DNA of 64,000 nucleotides from an uncultured Oscillospiraceae bacterium (GCA_910577565.1 CAJTNJ010000008.1:1-64000); one strand, 5' to 3'. Numbered from the stretch's first letter, positions 17,388 to 26,860 are shown. Notes: generated from the sequence alone by a model not told the origin. Numbers and translations: made by a program.

Positions 17388-18152
17388 ATGGAAGGAACTA
17401 AAATTGACATGGAATTAAAAAATGAAAACATGGCCGTTCAGTTGATAAATGTATCTATGCATTTTAATATGAGCGGTGAGAAACTGGATAGTTTTAAGGA
17501 ATATTTTATTAAGATATTAAAACGTCAGCTTTTTTTTAAGGAATTTATTGCAATTGATGAAATATCATTTGATATAGAAAAGGGCGATGTTTTTGGCATT
17601 ATAGGGCTGAATGGATGCGGCAAAAGCACCACTCTTAAAATTATATCCGGCATATTGAAACCAACAAAAGGCAGTGTAGTTGTGAGAGGGTCGATAGCTC
17701 CGCTGATTGAGCTTGGTGCTGGGTTTGATATGGAGCTTACTGCGCGCGAAAATATATATCTTAATGGTGCCGTGCTTGGATATTCAAGAAAATTTATTGA
17801 TCAAAAATTTGATGAAATAGTCGAGTTTTCCGAAATGAAGGAGTTTTTGGATGTTCCAATGAAGAACTATTCCTCGGGTATGGTTGCAAGAATTGCGTTT
17901 GCAATAGCAACAATAACACATCCGGAGATATTAATTGTAGATGAAATATTGTCTGTTGGAGATTTTCACTTTCAGGAAAAATGCAACAAAAGAATTGAAG
18001 AGATGATGAGCGGTGGAACTACAGTTATTATAGTATCTCATTCTATTGAGCAGATAGAAGAACTTTGCAAACATGTTATGTGGCTTGAACAGGGCAAGAT
18101 AAAAATGATTGGTGATGCAAAGCGTGTGTGTGAAGCATATAAGAACAGTTAG
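17388..18152 (+). CDS. Polysaccharide ABC exporter ATPase (Wzt/TagH type)
   Basis: 254 residues from ATG 17388; an ATG at 17409 with GGAAGGA upstream is also possible. Walker A GLNGCGKST, signature YSSGMVARIAF, Walker B EILIVDEIL, and the switch His in VSHSIEQ are complete. The Q-loop region APLIELGAGFDMELTARENIYLNG is typical for Wzt/TagH. It ends right after the nucleotide-binding domain, so it lacks the C-terminal sugar-binding domain of O9a-type Wzt. Seven bases after the permease gene; they form one transporter. Confidence 0.9.
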   Translation: MEGTKIDMELKNENMAVQLINVSMHFNMSGEKLDSFKEYFIKILKRQLFFKEFIAIDEISFDIEKGDVFGIIGLNGCGKSTTLKIISGILKPTKGSVVVRGSIAPLIELGAGFDMELTARENIYLNGAVLGYSRKFIDQKFDEIVEFSEMKEFLDVPMKNYSSGMVARIAFAIATITHPEILIVDEILSVGDFHFQEKCNKRIEEMMSGGTTVIIVSHSIEQIEELCKHVMWLEQGKIKMIGDAKRVCEAYKNS

Positions 18153-18164
18153 TCGGAGGTTATG

Positions 18165-20864
18165 ATGGTAGAGATATATAACAAAGAATATTTTGAAAAT
18201 TATAAACTTGCTTCAAAGCAAGTAAACTATAAAGATTCGAGCGAAGTTAAAGCATTGTTTCATAAGATTGCAAAGAAGATAGTTGATGATCTAAATCCAA
18301 AAACTGTTCTTGATGTTGGATGCGCCACCGGACATCTTGTTGCTGCACTGAGAAATCTTGGTGTGGATGCTTATGGCATAGATGTGTCGGAATATGCAAT
18401 ATCTAACATTGGCGATGATATTAAGCAATATTGCTATGTTGGTTCCATTGCAGATGATATTCCAAAAGAGCTTTTAAAAAAATATGATCTTGTCTTTTGC
18501 AACCAGGTGCTTGAATATATTTATGATGAGGATTTGAAAAAGGCGATTGGCAACATATCCTCTTTGTCAGACACAGTGTTGTTTGGCAAGTCTGATTCGA
18601 CTTTGCAAGATACGCTGCTTTTAAGTGTTAGACATATGGAATGTTGGTCTAAGATATTTGCTGAATTTAATATGTTTAACATGTTAGACTATATGGCTGA
18701 TTTTGATGTTTTTAGCATAACAATGTACTATAAAACAGATAAATTCCCAAGGGTTGTGGAAAATTATGAACGACATATTAGGATTATAAAAAAGCAAAAA
18801 CAAGATGTACAAACAGATCTTGAGTTTAAGATATCAAAGATTGAGAAAGAAAAGAAAACTTTAGAAGATAGGCTTGCTCAATATGCTGAGGTATTTAGCC
18901 GTCTTGGCAAGGTTAAAACTGAATTTAAGTATTTGGAAAGAAAATATAAAAAATTAAGGGCAAAAGTGAATGAACTCAAGGCTGAAAAAGAGGTTTATGA
19001 GTCAATAGCAAACTCGACCATATGGAAGATGACAAAACCGATAAGAGCATTAACGACAGCGTTTAAAAAATTACTTAGAAAGATAAAAAATTTAATTAAA
19101 CTGTTTTTTAAAGGCATTAAGTCAATATTCACCATTGGACCCAGAGCTACATGGAGCAAGTTTAGAAATCGGTCAATTTCTACCACCGACTATATTCGCT
19201 ATATGAAAAAAAATAGGCCAACAGAGCAAGAGCTTCAAATGCAGCGAGCAGCTACCTTTGACAAAAAAATTATTTTTTCTATTATAGTTCCACTTTACAA
19301 CACGCCAACGAATCTTTTAAAGGATATGATAGATTCGGTTATAAATCAGACTTATGCTTTGTGGGAGCTATGCCTTGCTGATGGCAGCGACTCCGATAAT
19401 TCACATGTTGAGGATATTTGCAAGCAATATGTAGAAGACGATTCAAGAATTGTTTATAAAAAGCTGGATGAAAATATGGGAATTCCGGGCAATACGAATG
19501 CTGCGTTAAAGATGGCACAAGGCGATTATATTGTGTTGTTCGATCACGATGATATTTTGCATCCATCTGCTCTTTATGAGTGCATGAAAGCTATTACCGA
19601 AAAAGATGCAGACATGATATATACCGATGAGATGGTGTTTGAAGGTGAAATCGAAAATGTAAAACTTATTCACTTTAAGCCAGACTTTTCGCCGGATACA
19701 TTGCTTGGGCATAATTATATTTGTCATCTTTGTGCATATTCGGCCGCGCTTCAAAAACAAGTGGGATATTTTTCTGACAAACATCACGGAAGCCAAGACT
19801 ATGATATGATACTTAGATTAACCGAGAAAGCAAAGCATATAGTGCATATACCCAAGGTTTTGTATTTTTGGCGGTCACATCCACTTTCGGTTGCAAGTAA
19901 CGTTAAGGTTAAACCATATTGTATGGATTCTGCTAAAAAAGCAATAGCTGATCATTTGGAGCGCACAGGTAAAAAAGGAAAAGTTGTAGATTCAAGCATA
20001 CTTTCAACCTATAAAGTCGAATATGAAATTGATGGGAACCCAAAAGTATCGATTTTGATTCCGAACAAGGATAATATTGAATATTTGGAAGTGTGCATCG
20101 ATTCTATTTTGAAAAGATCGACATATGAAAACTATGAAATAATAGTAATAGAAAACAATAGCGAGAAGGAACAGACTCTTGACTATTACAGAGCTCTTGA
20201 GAGGCGCGATGCCAGAATTCGTGTAATATATTATGAAGGAGATTTTAACTATTCTGCAATAAACAATTTTGGTGCAAAGGCTGCAACCGGTGAATATTTG
20301 TTGCTGCTTAACAATGACACTGAAATAATAACTCATAATTGGATAGAAGAAATGCTTATGTATGCTCAACGCGATGATGTTGGAGCAGTTGGATCGCTGC
20401 TTTACTATAAAGATAACACCGTGCAGCATGCAGGACTTATTATTGGAATTGGTGGTTCTGCAGGCCACGCTCATAGGCATGTCAAAAGAAACAGTGGAGG
20501 ATATATTCATAGGCTCTCAATCGCGCAAAATGTTAGCGGAGTAACAGCAGCCTGCCTCATGACTAGCCGAAAAGTGTGGAATGAGATGCATGGTTTGGAT
20601 GAAAGTTTCAAGGTTGCTTTTAACGATGTTGATTTTTGTTTGCGTTTAAGAGAAGCGGGATATCTTATAATATTCACTCCTTATGCAGAGCTATATCATT
20701 ATGAATCTAAGAGTAGGGGATATGAAGATAAGCCGGAAAAACAAGCAAGGTTTATGAGAGAAAGAAAGCACTTGCGTGAAAGATGGTGTGAAACTATAGA
20801 TTGCGGGGATCCTTATTATAACCCAAATTTGACATTGGATGCTGAAGATTTTACATTGAGGTAG
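18165..20864 (+). CDS. Methyltransferase / coiled-coil / double GT2 glycosyltransferase fusion
   Basis: 899 residues from ATG 18165, preferred over ATG 18162 because GGAGG is only 2 bases from the latter. Residues 1-190 form a class I SAM-dependent methyltransferase (LDVGCATGHLVAAL near 49). Residues about 200-290 are charged heptads that look like a coiled coil, followed by a basic stretch to 365. Two GT2 domains follow: about 368-600 (SIIVPLYNTP, LFDHDDILHPSALYE) and about 625-899 (SILIPNKDN, LLLNNDTEIITHNW, FNDVDFCLRLREAGY). It sits next to the exporter, so it probably extends and perhaps caps the polysaccharide. Comparison with WbdD, a methyltransferase with a coiled-coil ruler, is an inference. 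Confidence 0.85.
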   Translation: MVEIYNKEYFENYKLASKQVNYKDSSEVKALFHKIAKKIVDDLNPKTVLDVGCATGHLVAALRNLGVDAYGIDVSEYAISNIGDDIKQYCYVGSIADDIPKELLKKYDLVFCNQVLEYIYDEDLKKAIGNISSLSDTVLFGKSDSTLQDTLLLSVRHMECWSKIFAEFNMFNMLDYMADFDVFSITMYYKTDKFPRVVENYERHIRIIKKQKQDVQTDLEFKISKIEKEKKTLEDRLAQYAEVFSRLGKVKTEFKYLERKYKKLRAKVNELKAEKEVYESIANSTIWKMTKPIRALTTAFKKLLRKIKNLIKLFFKGIKSIFTIGPRATWSKFRNRSISTTDYIRYMKKNRPTEQELQMQRAATFDKKIIFSIIVPLYNTPTNLLKDMIDSVINQTYALWELCLADGSDSDNSHVEDICKQYVEDDSRIVYKKLDENMGIPGNTNAALKMAQGDYIVLFDHDDILHPSALYECMKAITEKDADMIYTDEMVFEGEIENVKLIHFKPDFSPDTLLGHNYICHLCAYSAALQKQVGYFSDKHHGSQDYDMILRLTEKAKHIVHIPKVLYFWRSHPLSVASNVKVKPYCMDSAKKAIADHLERTGKKGKVVDSSILSTYKVEYEIDGNPKVSILIPNKDNIEYLEVCIDSILKRSTYENYEIIVIENNSEKEQTLDYYRALERRDARIRVIYYEGDFNYSAINNFGAKAATGEYLLLLNNDTEIITHNWIEEMLMYAQRDDVGAVGSLLYYKDNTVQHAGLIIGIGGSAGHAHRHVKRNSGGYIHRLSIAQNVSGVTAACLMTSRKVWNEMHGLDESFKVAFNDVDFCLRLREAGYLIIFTPYAELYHYESKSRGYEDKPEKQARFMRERKHLRERWCETIDCGDPYYNPNLTLDAEDFTLR

Positions 20865-20871
20865 GTTTTTG

Positions 20872-21381
20872 GTGAAAGCTTTGATAACGATAAAAATATG
20901 CAGGTCTTTGGAAGATATAAATAAAATAGCGCGTGTTGCTAAAATTATATGGCATGAATATTACAGCAATATACTAACATATGAGCAAATAGATCATATG
21001 TTAAGGAAATTTCAAAGTGAGGAAGCTATAGCTAAAGCTATTTTTTCAAAAGGCTATAGGTATTATATGCTTTTGGATGGAAATGAAATATTAGGTTATT
21101 GTGGTGTTTTCGCCGAACAAAATAAGCGAAGGCTTTATTTAAGTAAGTTTTATATAAAAAAGCAATCGAGAGCAAAAGGCTATTCACGCGTGATGTTAAA
21201 TGAGGTAACATCATATACAAAAGAACTTGATTTAGATTATATTTATTTGAATGTAAACAAGAACAATTTGCAAACCATTTCAATTTATAAAAGACTCGGT
21301 TTTGCAATCATTAAGGAAAAAACAAGGGATGTAGGTGGCGGTTATAAGATGGAAGATTTGGTTATGAGATTGTTGGTTTAA
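20872..21381 (+). CDS. GNAT family N-acetyltransferase
   Basis: 169 residues from GTG 20872 (a TTG at 20869 is too close to the GAGGTAGG site). GNAT features: ILGYCGVF strand, LSKFYIKKQSRAKGYSRVMLNE for acetyl-CoA binding, and LNVNKNNLQTISIYKRLGF near the end. It starts 7 bases after the fusion gene and so is the last gene of the polysaccharide operon, before the terminator at 21443. It may acetylate a sugar or a small amine; the substrate cannot be read from the sequence. Confidence 0.83.
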   Translation: MKALITIKICRSLEDINKIARVAKIIWHEYYSNILTYEQIDHMLRKFQSEEAIAKAIFSKGYRYYMLLDGNEILGYCGVFAEQNKRRLYLSKFYIKKQSRAKGYSRVMLNEVTSYTKELDLDYIYLNVNKNNLQTISIYKRLGFAIIKEKTRDVGGGYKMEDLVMRLLV

Positions 21382-21442
21382 ATAAAAATTACAGTTTTCA
21401 TCGATCCAAAATAGTAATTATTAACATAATGTATAGATATTT

Positions 21443-21487
21443 AAAATAGCCACTTAATTTTGCAATGCAACTTAAGCGGCTATTTTT
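21443..21487 (+). terminator. Terminator of the polysaccharide operon
   Basis: AATAGCCACTTAA pairs with TTAAGCGGCTATT (one A/C mismatch), followed by TTTTATG, about 65 bases after the GNAT stop. Confidence 0.8.
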
Positions 21488-21978
21488 ATGACTTTTATTA
21501 ACAAGCCTATATCGCAGAAAGATAAAGAGAGCGTGGGGATTTTTGGGTTAATGGTAATAAATCAGCTTTTGATAAGTCAAAAGTAGTTTTGTGGAAAGTA
21601 TCAATGGATTTGAGAAATGGATTTGAGAGTCTAAAATTATCTTAAAAAATGCGCATACAAAATGAGTGCTTTATAAAATTAACAGATTCCTAAAACGTGT
21701 CCAGCTTGAAAAGCGCATAGAACAATTTTAATGATAAACATATCTGCAAATGGATATATTCTAAATATGTTGAGTGCCTTGGATTGTTAGTTGCTTAATT
21801 TTATTATATAATTTTTATTATGCAAGTGTATTTTTATGCCTCGATATTTTCTATCTCTAAACAAGTATATTTTTTAAACTTATTTGGTCTGGTATAATAT
21901 CCTTATTTGATATATTTCGGACTTTTTATTTGTTAGAGTAACTCATTTGCGCGGCATATTGATAGGATTCATTGATAG
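21488..21978. other. Gene-poor gap between operon terminator and galE
   Basis: Fragmentary short frames on both strands without start signals. The composition is a little less A+T-rich than true spacers here, as expected for decayed coding DNA, but I cannot name a source. Confidence 0.3.
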
Positions 21979-22983
21979 TTAATTGTTAAAAGCTTTTTTG
22001 GTAAATTCCCAAGAGCTTTTACACATATCTTCCAAACCGAGTTCTGCTTGCCATGAAAGAATCTTTTTTGACTTAGTTATGTCAGCATAGCAAATAGCTA
22101 TATCACCCGGTCTTCTGTCAACAATTTTATATGGTATTTTAACTTTGTTTGTTTTTTCAAATGCGTGCACTATATCAAGGACTGAATAGCCGGTTCCGGT
22201 TCCGAGGTTAAATGTTTCATAGCCGCTGTGATTTTTTGCATAATCTAAAGCTTTTATATGGCCTTTTGCAAGATCGACGACATGAATATAATCTCTTACG
22301 CCGGTGCCGTCATGAGTGTCATAGTCGTTGCCAAAAACATTAAGGCATTTTAGTTTTCCAGCAGCCACTTGAGTGATATAAGGCATTAAGTTGTTTGGTA
22401 TGCCATTTGGCAGCTCACCTATGATAGCACTTTTATGGGCGCCGATTGGGTTAAAATATCTAAGAGCCGCAACGCTGAACCTGGGATTTGATATGCATAT
22501 ATCACTTAATATTCGTTCAATCATTAATTTAGTGGAACCGTATGGGTTTGTAGCAGAAAGCGGGAAATTTTCTTTGATTGGCACAGTTTTTGGTGAACCG
22601 TAAACAGTTGCAGATGAACTAAAGACTAGGCGATTGCAATCATTTTCTTCCATAACCTCGCATAATAAAAGAGTGCTTTGGAGGTTATTTTCATAATATT
22701 TTAAAGGTTGCTCAACCGACTCACCGACAGCTTTTAACCCGGCAAAGTGAATTACCGATTCGATGTCATTTTGTTTGAAAATTTTTGTCATATCTTTTTT
22801 GCAGCAGCAATCATATTCGTAAAAAGGGAATTCAGCTCCGGTTATGCGTTTTATGTTATCAATAGTTTGCATATTGCTGTTTGTTAAGTTATCAACTATA
22901 ACAATTTTTTCACTGCAGTTAATTAGCTCAACAGCTGTGTGAGAGCCGATAAAGCCAGCTCCTCCGGTAATTAAAATTGACAA
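21979..22983 (-). CDS. galE: UDP-glucose 4-epimerase
   Basis: 334 residues from TTG 22983 (minus), chosen because GGGGG lies 8 bases upstream and the fold begins MSILITGGAGFIGSH; a TTG at 22998 would overlap that site. It interconverts UDP-glucose and UDP-galactose with bound NAD. Motifs: GGAGFIG, SSSATVYG, and YGSTKLMIE with the YxxxK pair, then RDYIHVVDLAKGH and FNLGTGTGYSVLDI. Full length for GalE. It stands alone, convergent with the polysaccharide operon, to which it may supply UDP-galactose or UDP-GalNAc. Confidence 0.95.
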   Translation of the reverse strand: MSILITGGAGFIGSHTAVELINCSEKIVIVDNLTNSNMQTIDNIKRITGAEFPFYEYDCCCKKDMTKIFKQNDIESVIHFAGLKAVGESVEQPLKYYENNLQSTLLLCEVMEENDCNRLVFSSSATVYGSPKTVPIKENFPLSATNPYGSTKLMIERILSDICISNPRFSVAALRYFNPIGAHKSAIIGELPNGIPNNLMPYITQVAAGKLKCLNVFGNDYDTHDGTGVRDYIHVVDLAKGHIKALDYAKNHSGYETFNLGTGTGYSVLDIVHAFEKTNKVKIPYKIVDRRPGDIAICYADITKSKKILSWQAELGLEDMCKSSWEFTKKAFNN

Positions 22984-22998
22984 TTTTAATACCCCCAA

Positions 22999-23682
22999 TC
23001 CTTAATTTTAAATTTCACTATAGTATACTCTGTCAAAATGATATTGTCAAATAGTTTTGATTTGTGATAGTATACAATATGCAGTCAGTTAAATAAAATA
23101 ATAAAAAGAAAAATTTGACGATATAACAGTTGATAATAAGGTTTTATCAAATAGTGTAAGTAGAAAATAAGAACTATTTAGAAATTTTGAAATTGATTGA
23201 ATAAACATCTTCTTTGATTATTTGAATATATTTACGCAAATTAACTTGTATATTATATTTTAAGTCACTTTTGGCATCGCATTACAATGTGGTAAATAAC
23301 AAATCATGGAAGAGTCAGATAAAAAAGCAATTTTTAGGCGAATATATAAACATAAATAAACAATATCAGTAGATCGAATTGATTATAAGCTTTTTCAACA
23401 AGACAAAATTAGTTCAAATATTTTTACATTTTCTGGGAAATATATGTTGCAATTATCTAGCAATATGATGGTGCAAATAAGTTTTGGTGGCCTTTTTGGG
23501 TTGTATTAAAATTTTTTTGACACTCATTTACAATAAATTTGTGTCAACCTTTTTTAGTTTACCATACTAAGGGTTTTTATAAAGGTGGTGTTTGATCGTA
23601 TATTTTCATTATAGACTCTTTCATAAAAATTTATTTTTATATTGCTTTTTATGAATTGGACGCGTTTATTTAATAACATTTA
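22999..23682. other. Long gap upstream of ispD
   Basis: A frame at 23306-23509 on the plus strand reads MEESDKKAIFRRIYKHK, a TAA, then about 50 more open codons in the same frame; this may be a small broken gene but has no recognised relative. A hairpin TTGACAC/GTGTCAA (23517-23547) followed by CCTTTTTT looks like a terminator for it. The rest is A+T-rich. Confidence 0.3.
23517..23555 (+). terminator. Hairpin with T-run, orphan terminator
   Basis: TTGACAC (23517-23523) pairs with GTGTCAA (23541-23547), then CCTTTTTTAG. No intact plus-strand gene lies directly upstream; it may mark the end of a decayed one. Confidence 0.5.
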
Positions 23683-23711
23683 TTGTTATTTATCGACAAA
23701 GATGATATAAT
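23683..23711 (+). promoter_or_regulatory. Promoter of ispD-ispF
   Basis: TTGTTA (23683-23688), 17-base spacer, TATAAT (23706-23711); ispD starts 27 bases later. Confidence 0.65.
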
Positions 23712-23737
23712 GGTAACAATTTGTGAGGTGATGCTAA

Positions 23738-24394
23738 ATGCGTTCTGCGATAATTTTAGCAGCTGGTTCTGGAACAAGACTTGGTGGAATTAAAAAGCAA
23801 TTTTTGGACATAAGTGGAAAAACTGTTTTAAATAGGAGTGTTACTAAATTTGTTGACGCTGAGGTAGATGAAATAATAATAGTGACGCTTGAAAGTGAAG
23901 TTTGTGCTGTTAAAGAAATGTTTTCTAATTTGCATAAAGTTACCCATGTGACCTCAGGTGGAAAAACTCGACAACAAAGTGTAAAAAATGGGTTTGAGCT
24001 TTGCAAAGATGATGGGATAGTGCTAATTCATGATGCAGCAAGGCCTTTTGTGCAAGTAGAGAATATAAAAGAAGTAGCTCGCAAAGCAGAAGAAACGGGA
24101 GCTGCTACTCTTGGCGTACCTGTAACAGATACTATAAAATATGTAGAATGTGGCGTTATAAAGTCAACGCCAAAAAGAGAATTATTATATGCTGTTCAGA
24201 CTCCACAAGCATTTTCGAAGGAGCTTTATAAAAAAGCGTTAAATGATGCAAAGTGTGATTATACAGACGATTGTCAGTTGATTGAGTCGCTAGGAATAGA
24301 TGTGCATGTGGTTGTTGGTAGAAAGGACAATATAAAAATTACAACAGCAGAAGATCTTTCTTATGCGAAACTTCTGGCAAAGATGAATTTATAG
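23738..24394 (+). CDS. ispD: 2-C-methyl-D-erythritol 4-phosphate cytidylyltransferase
   Basis: 218 residues. It couples CTP with methylerythritol 4-phosphate in the MEP pathway of isoprenoid precursors. Motifs: LAAGSGTRLGGIKKQFLDI at the nucleotide site, HDAARPFV, and TDDCQLIESLG. Length is normal (about 230). GTGAGGTG precedes the ATG. It is followed after 24 bases by ispF, the enzyme two steps later, the common bacterial pairing. Confidence 0.95.
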   Translation: MRSAIILAAGSGTRLGGIKKQFLDISGKTVLNRSVTKFVDAEVDEIIIVTLESEVCAVKEMFSNLHKVTHVTSGGKTRQQSVKNGFELCKDDGIVLIHDAARPFVQVENIKEVARKAEETGAATLGVPVTDTIKYVECGVIKSTPKRELLYAVQTPQAFSKELYKKALNDAKCDYTDDCQLIESLGIDVHVVVGRKDNIKITTAEDLSYAKLLAKMNL

Positions 24395-24418
24395 TTTAAT
24401 TTGTTTTTGGAGGTAGGT

Positions 24419-24895
24419 ATGTTTAGGATAGGGCATGGATATGATGTACATAGATTGGTAAAAGGACGAAAATTGATAATTTGTGGAGAAGAAATTCCAT
24501 ATAATAAAGGTTTATTAGGCCATTCTGATGCTGATGTTGCAACTCATGCAGTGATGGATGCATTGCTTGGAGCTGCGTCTTTGGGTGACATAGGTTTGTT
24601 GTTTCCTGATTCGGATAAAAAGTATTATAATGCCAACAGTTTACAATTGCTTAAAATAGTTGGAGATAAGGTTAAAAAGCTTGGATTTGAGATTTCAAAT
24701 GTTGATATAACTATAATTATACAACAGCCAAAATTAAGGTCATATGTCAATAAAATGGAAGATAACATTTGCAGTGTGTTAAAGTTAGATAAATCACAAG
24801 TTAATGTTAAAGCTACTACTGAAGAAGGACTTGGCTTTACTGGTAAAGGGAAAGGTGCGGCGTCTATTTGTACGGTTTTAATTTACATGCCTTAG
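24419..24895 (+). CDS. ispF: 2-C-methyl-D-erythritol 2,4-cyclodiphosphate synthase
   Basis: 158 residues from ATG 24419, set by GGAGGTAGG directly upstream. The trimeric zinc enzyme makes the cyclic diphosphate of the MEP pathway. Motifs: GHGYDVHRL (metal ligands Asp and His), GHSDADVATHAVMDALLGA, and the end TTEEGLGFTGKGKGAAS. Exact family length. In operon with ispD. Confidence 0.96.
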   Translation: MFRIGHGYDVHRLVKGRKLIICGEEIPYNKGLLGHSDADVATHAVMDALLGAASLGDIGLLFPDSDKKYYNANSLQLLKIVGDKVKKLGFEISNVDITIIIQQPKLRSYVNKMEDNICSVLKLDKSQVNVKATTEEGLGFTGKGKGAASICTVLIYMP

Positions 24896-24970
24896 TTTTA
24901 GTGAAATTTAGGTATGTACACATTAAAAATTTCATTCAAAAATTAAAGATAAAAAAGAAAATTAATAGTG

Positions 24971-25011
24971 AAATCAGAGCTTTTGAAATGGGAAAACTCT
25001 GATTTAATTTA
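24971..25011 (+). terminator. Terminator after ispF
   Basis: AAATCAGAG (24971-24979) pairs perfectly with CTCTGATTT (24997-25005), followed by AATTT. The T-run is weak. Confidence 0.6.
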
Positions 25012-25252
25012 AATATTTATTTTAGGCATAAACAAAATTTTATTATAACTTCAACTGAAAAGGTATGATTTTTATCATATTACATTATTATTTTTGTATA
25101 TATTATATTTTTGGGAAATATTAAAAATTTTAGAAAATATTGCCTTTTAATTATATTGATTGATTCGGTTTGTTAAAATTCGTTATATGTAGGAACACAA
25201 TTTTTTAACCTATCTTATTTTTTCTTTATATAATTGCAGTATACTTTGTGAT

Positions 25253-25422
25253 TTGACTTTTCACATACATATTCATATATGCATAGAATGAACTACTAAG
25301 ACAGCCAAAATTATAATGCTGCTCTAATATGTATTATCCTTATTGGTTCTACTGCCGAGAACTAATTTGCAAGGGATAATATTCACAACAAGGAACGGTG
25401 GAGAAAAGAGGCTTGAATTAAT
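25253..25422 (+). ncRNA. Structured leader or small RNA before the DUF3343 gene
   Basis: A TTGACT (about 25253) with a 17-base spacer to TATATG suggests a start near 25287. The transcript can form a long hairpin at 25332-25381: ATTATCC with GGATAAT outside and TTGGTTCT with AGAACTAA inside, closing a 7-base loop ACTGCCG. Long hairpin with internal loops and a flanking purine-rich strand recalls 6S RNA, but I could not build a convincing closing stem. It could instead be a 5' leader of the DUF3343 operon. The stretch 25012-25250 before it shows nothing. Confidence 0.35.
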
Positions 25423-25650
25423 TTGTATAAAGACTGTATTTTATTAGATATATCATCTATAACTATAGCTGAAAAGGCAAAAAGAATTTTAAAAGCGAGT
25501 GGTATACACTCAGAGATCCGGCGCTCTGCGGGTGGTTTAGATGGATGTGGATATCAGCTCAAAATAAATGGTGACATATCAAGAGCTAAGACATTGCTTG
25601 CAAGTCAAAAAATACCGATTCATGGGTCATCACCGTGTACAGAACAATGA
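25423..25650 (+). CDS. DUF3343 (putative Se/S carrier-like) protein
   Basis: 75 residues from TTG 25423; GAGG about 10 bases upstream supports it. The ferredoxin-like small fold and the motif GGLDGCGYQLKI with a conserved cysteine match DUF3343, described as a putative selenium/sulfur carrier-like family. Its stop codon overlaps the start of the next gene (ATGA), so both are translationally coupled. The partner is a cysteine-desulfurase homologue, so a role in delivering S or Se is reasonable, though unproven. Confidence 0.82.
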   Translation: MYKDCILLDISSITIAEKAKRILKASGIHSEIRRSAGGLDGCGYQLKINGDISRAKTLLASQKIPIHGSSPCTEQ

Positions 25651-26780
25651 TATATTTTGATAACGCTGCAACCAGTTATCCAAAGCCGGATAATGTACCA
25701 CAATCTGTTTTAAAAGCCAATCTATTTTATGGTGGCAACCCGGGTAGGAGTGGCCATAAGCTTTCTTTACTAACATCCGAGAAGATATTTTCGGTTAGAG
25801 AACAAATAGCAAAACTTTTTAATGCAAGTCCTGAAAATGTAGTTTTTACTAATAATTGCACACATGCTTTGAATACGGTAATTCATGGTTTATGTGAGAA
25901 TAATAAGACAATTGTGACTTCAAATTTAGAGCACAATTCAGTTAGCAGGCCAATTTATAATATAACGAGAAGAGAGAATGTAAAATGGTTGCAGGTGGAT
26001 GTTCACAATAAATCTGATGAAGAAATAGTATTGGAATTTGAAAAGAAAATAGATGCAAACTGCTGCTTGGTTGTATGTGTTCACGCATCTAATGTGACGG
26101 GACAGATACTTCCTGTGGAAAAGATATACAATGTGTGTCGTAAGATGGGCGTTGCATTTGTGATAGATGCTGCACAAACTGCAGGTGTTGTTCCAATAGA
26201 TATAAAAAAGCATGCAAACATAATATGCGCTGCTGGGCATAAAGGGTTATATGGACCAATGGGAACAGGAATATTAATATTAAATGATATTATGCCTAGA
26301 TCTTTGACTCAGGGAGGAACAGGAAGCTCTTCAATTTTGCTTGAGCCTCCGTTATTATCACCTGATTCTTATGAGGCGGGGACAGTAAACACGCCGGGAA
26401 TCATAGGTCTTGGTGCGGGAATAAAGTTTATAGATTGCATAGGAATAGATAAAATAAGGAGGCATGAGCTTAAACTTTGCAAACTTGCTCTAAGTGAACT
26501 TAAAAATGCCGATGTATTTATATATAATAGTGATTATTCAAATTCTGCTCCAATTTTATTGTTTAATTTTAAAAATATTTCATCTTCAAAAGGTTCTAAA
26601 ATTTTAAGCGATGAAGGATTTGCATTGCGTGGTGGTGTTCATTGTGCACCTCTTGCCCATGAGAATATTGGAACACTTCCAAAAGGAGCTATACGTTTTT
26701 CGCCATCTATTTTTAATAACGAAAAACAGACGTTAGAATTTTGCAGGACTGTTAAAAAAATTGCAAGCAAGAAAAATTAG
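25647..26780 (+). CDS. Cysteine desulfurase-like class V aminotransferase
   Basis: 377 residues from ATG 25647, which overlaps the previous stop (ATGA). PLP enzyme: FDNAATSYPKP at the start, the PLP-ring Asp in FVIDAAQTAGV, and the Schiff-base lysine in CAAGHKGLYGPMGTG. The segment RGGVHCAPLAHE carries the cysteine in the position expected for sulfur transfer and is characteristic of the cysteine-desulfurase-related family that occurs with DUF3343. It probably removes sulfur or selenium from cysteine or selenocysteine and may hand it to the small partner. No selD or selA is in the window. Confidence 0.87.
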   Translation: MIYFDNAATSYPKPDNVPQSVLKANLFYGGNPGRSGHKLSLLTSEKIFSVREQIAKLFNASPENVVFTNNCTHALNTVIHGLCENNKTIVTSNLEHNSVSRPIYNITRRENVKWLQVDVHNKSDEEIVLEFEKKIDANCCLVVCVHASNVTGQILPVEKIYNVCRKMGVAFVIDAAQTAGVVPIDIKKHANIICAAGHKGLYGPMGTGILILNDIMPRSLTQGGTGSSSILLEPPLLSPDSYEAGTVNTPGIIGLGAGIKFIDCIGIDKIRRHELKLCKLALSELKNADVFIYNSDYSNSAPILLFNFKNISSSKGSKILSDEGFALRGGVHCAPLAHENIGTLPKGAIRFSPSIFNNEKQTLEFCRTVKKIASKKN

Positions 26781-26826
26781 AAGTTGGGTTATATATCTGA
26801 ATAGTAGATTAATTATTTTTATAAAA

Positions 26827-26860
26827 GGCCTCTTTTGTTTATTTAAAAGAGGTCAAATTA
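26827..26860 (+). terminator. Hairpin after the desulfurase gene
   Basis: GGCCTCTTTT (26827-26836) pairs with AAAAGAGGTC (26845-26854) with one G-U. The T-run is on the opposite side, so it may be a weak or mainly minus-strand terminator. Confidence 0.45.

Noticed and set aside
20004..20510. 168-codon minus-strand frame inside the double-GT2 gene
   Set aside because: Antisense shadow of a well supported glycosyltransferase domain.
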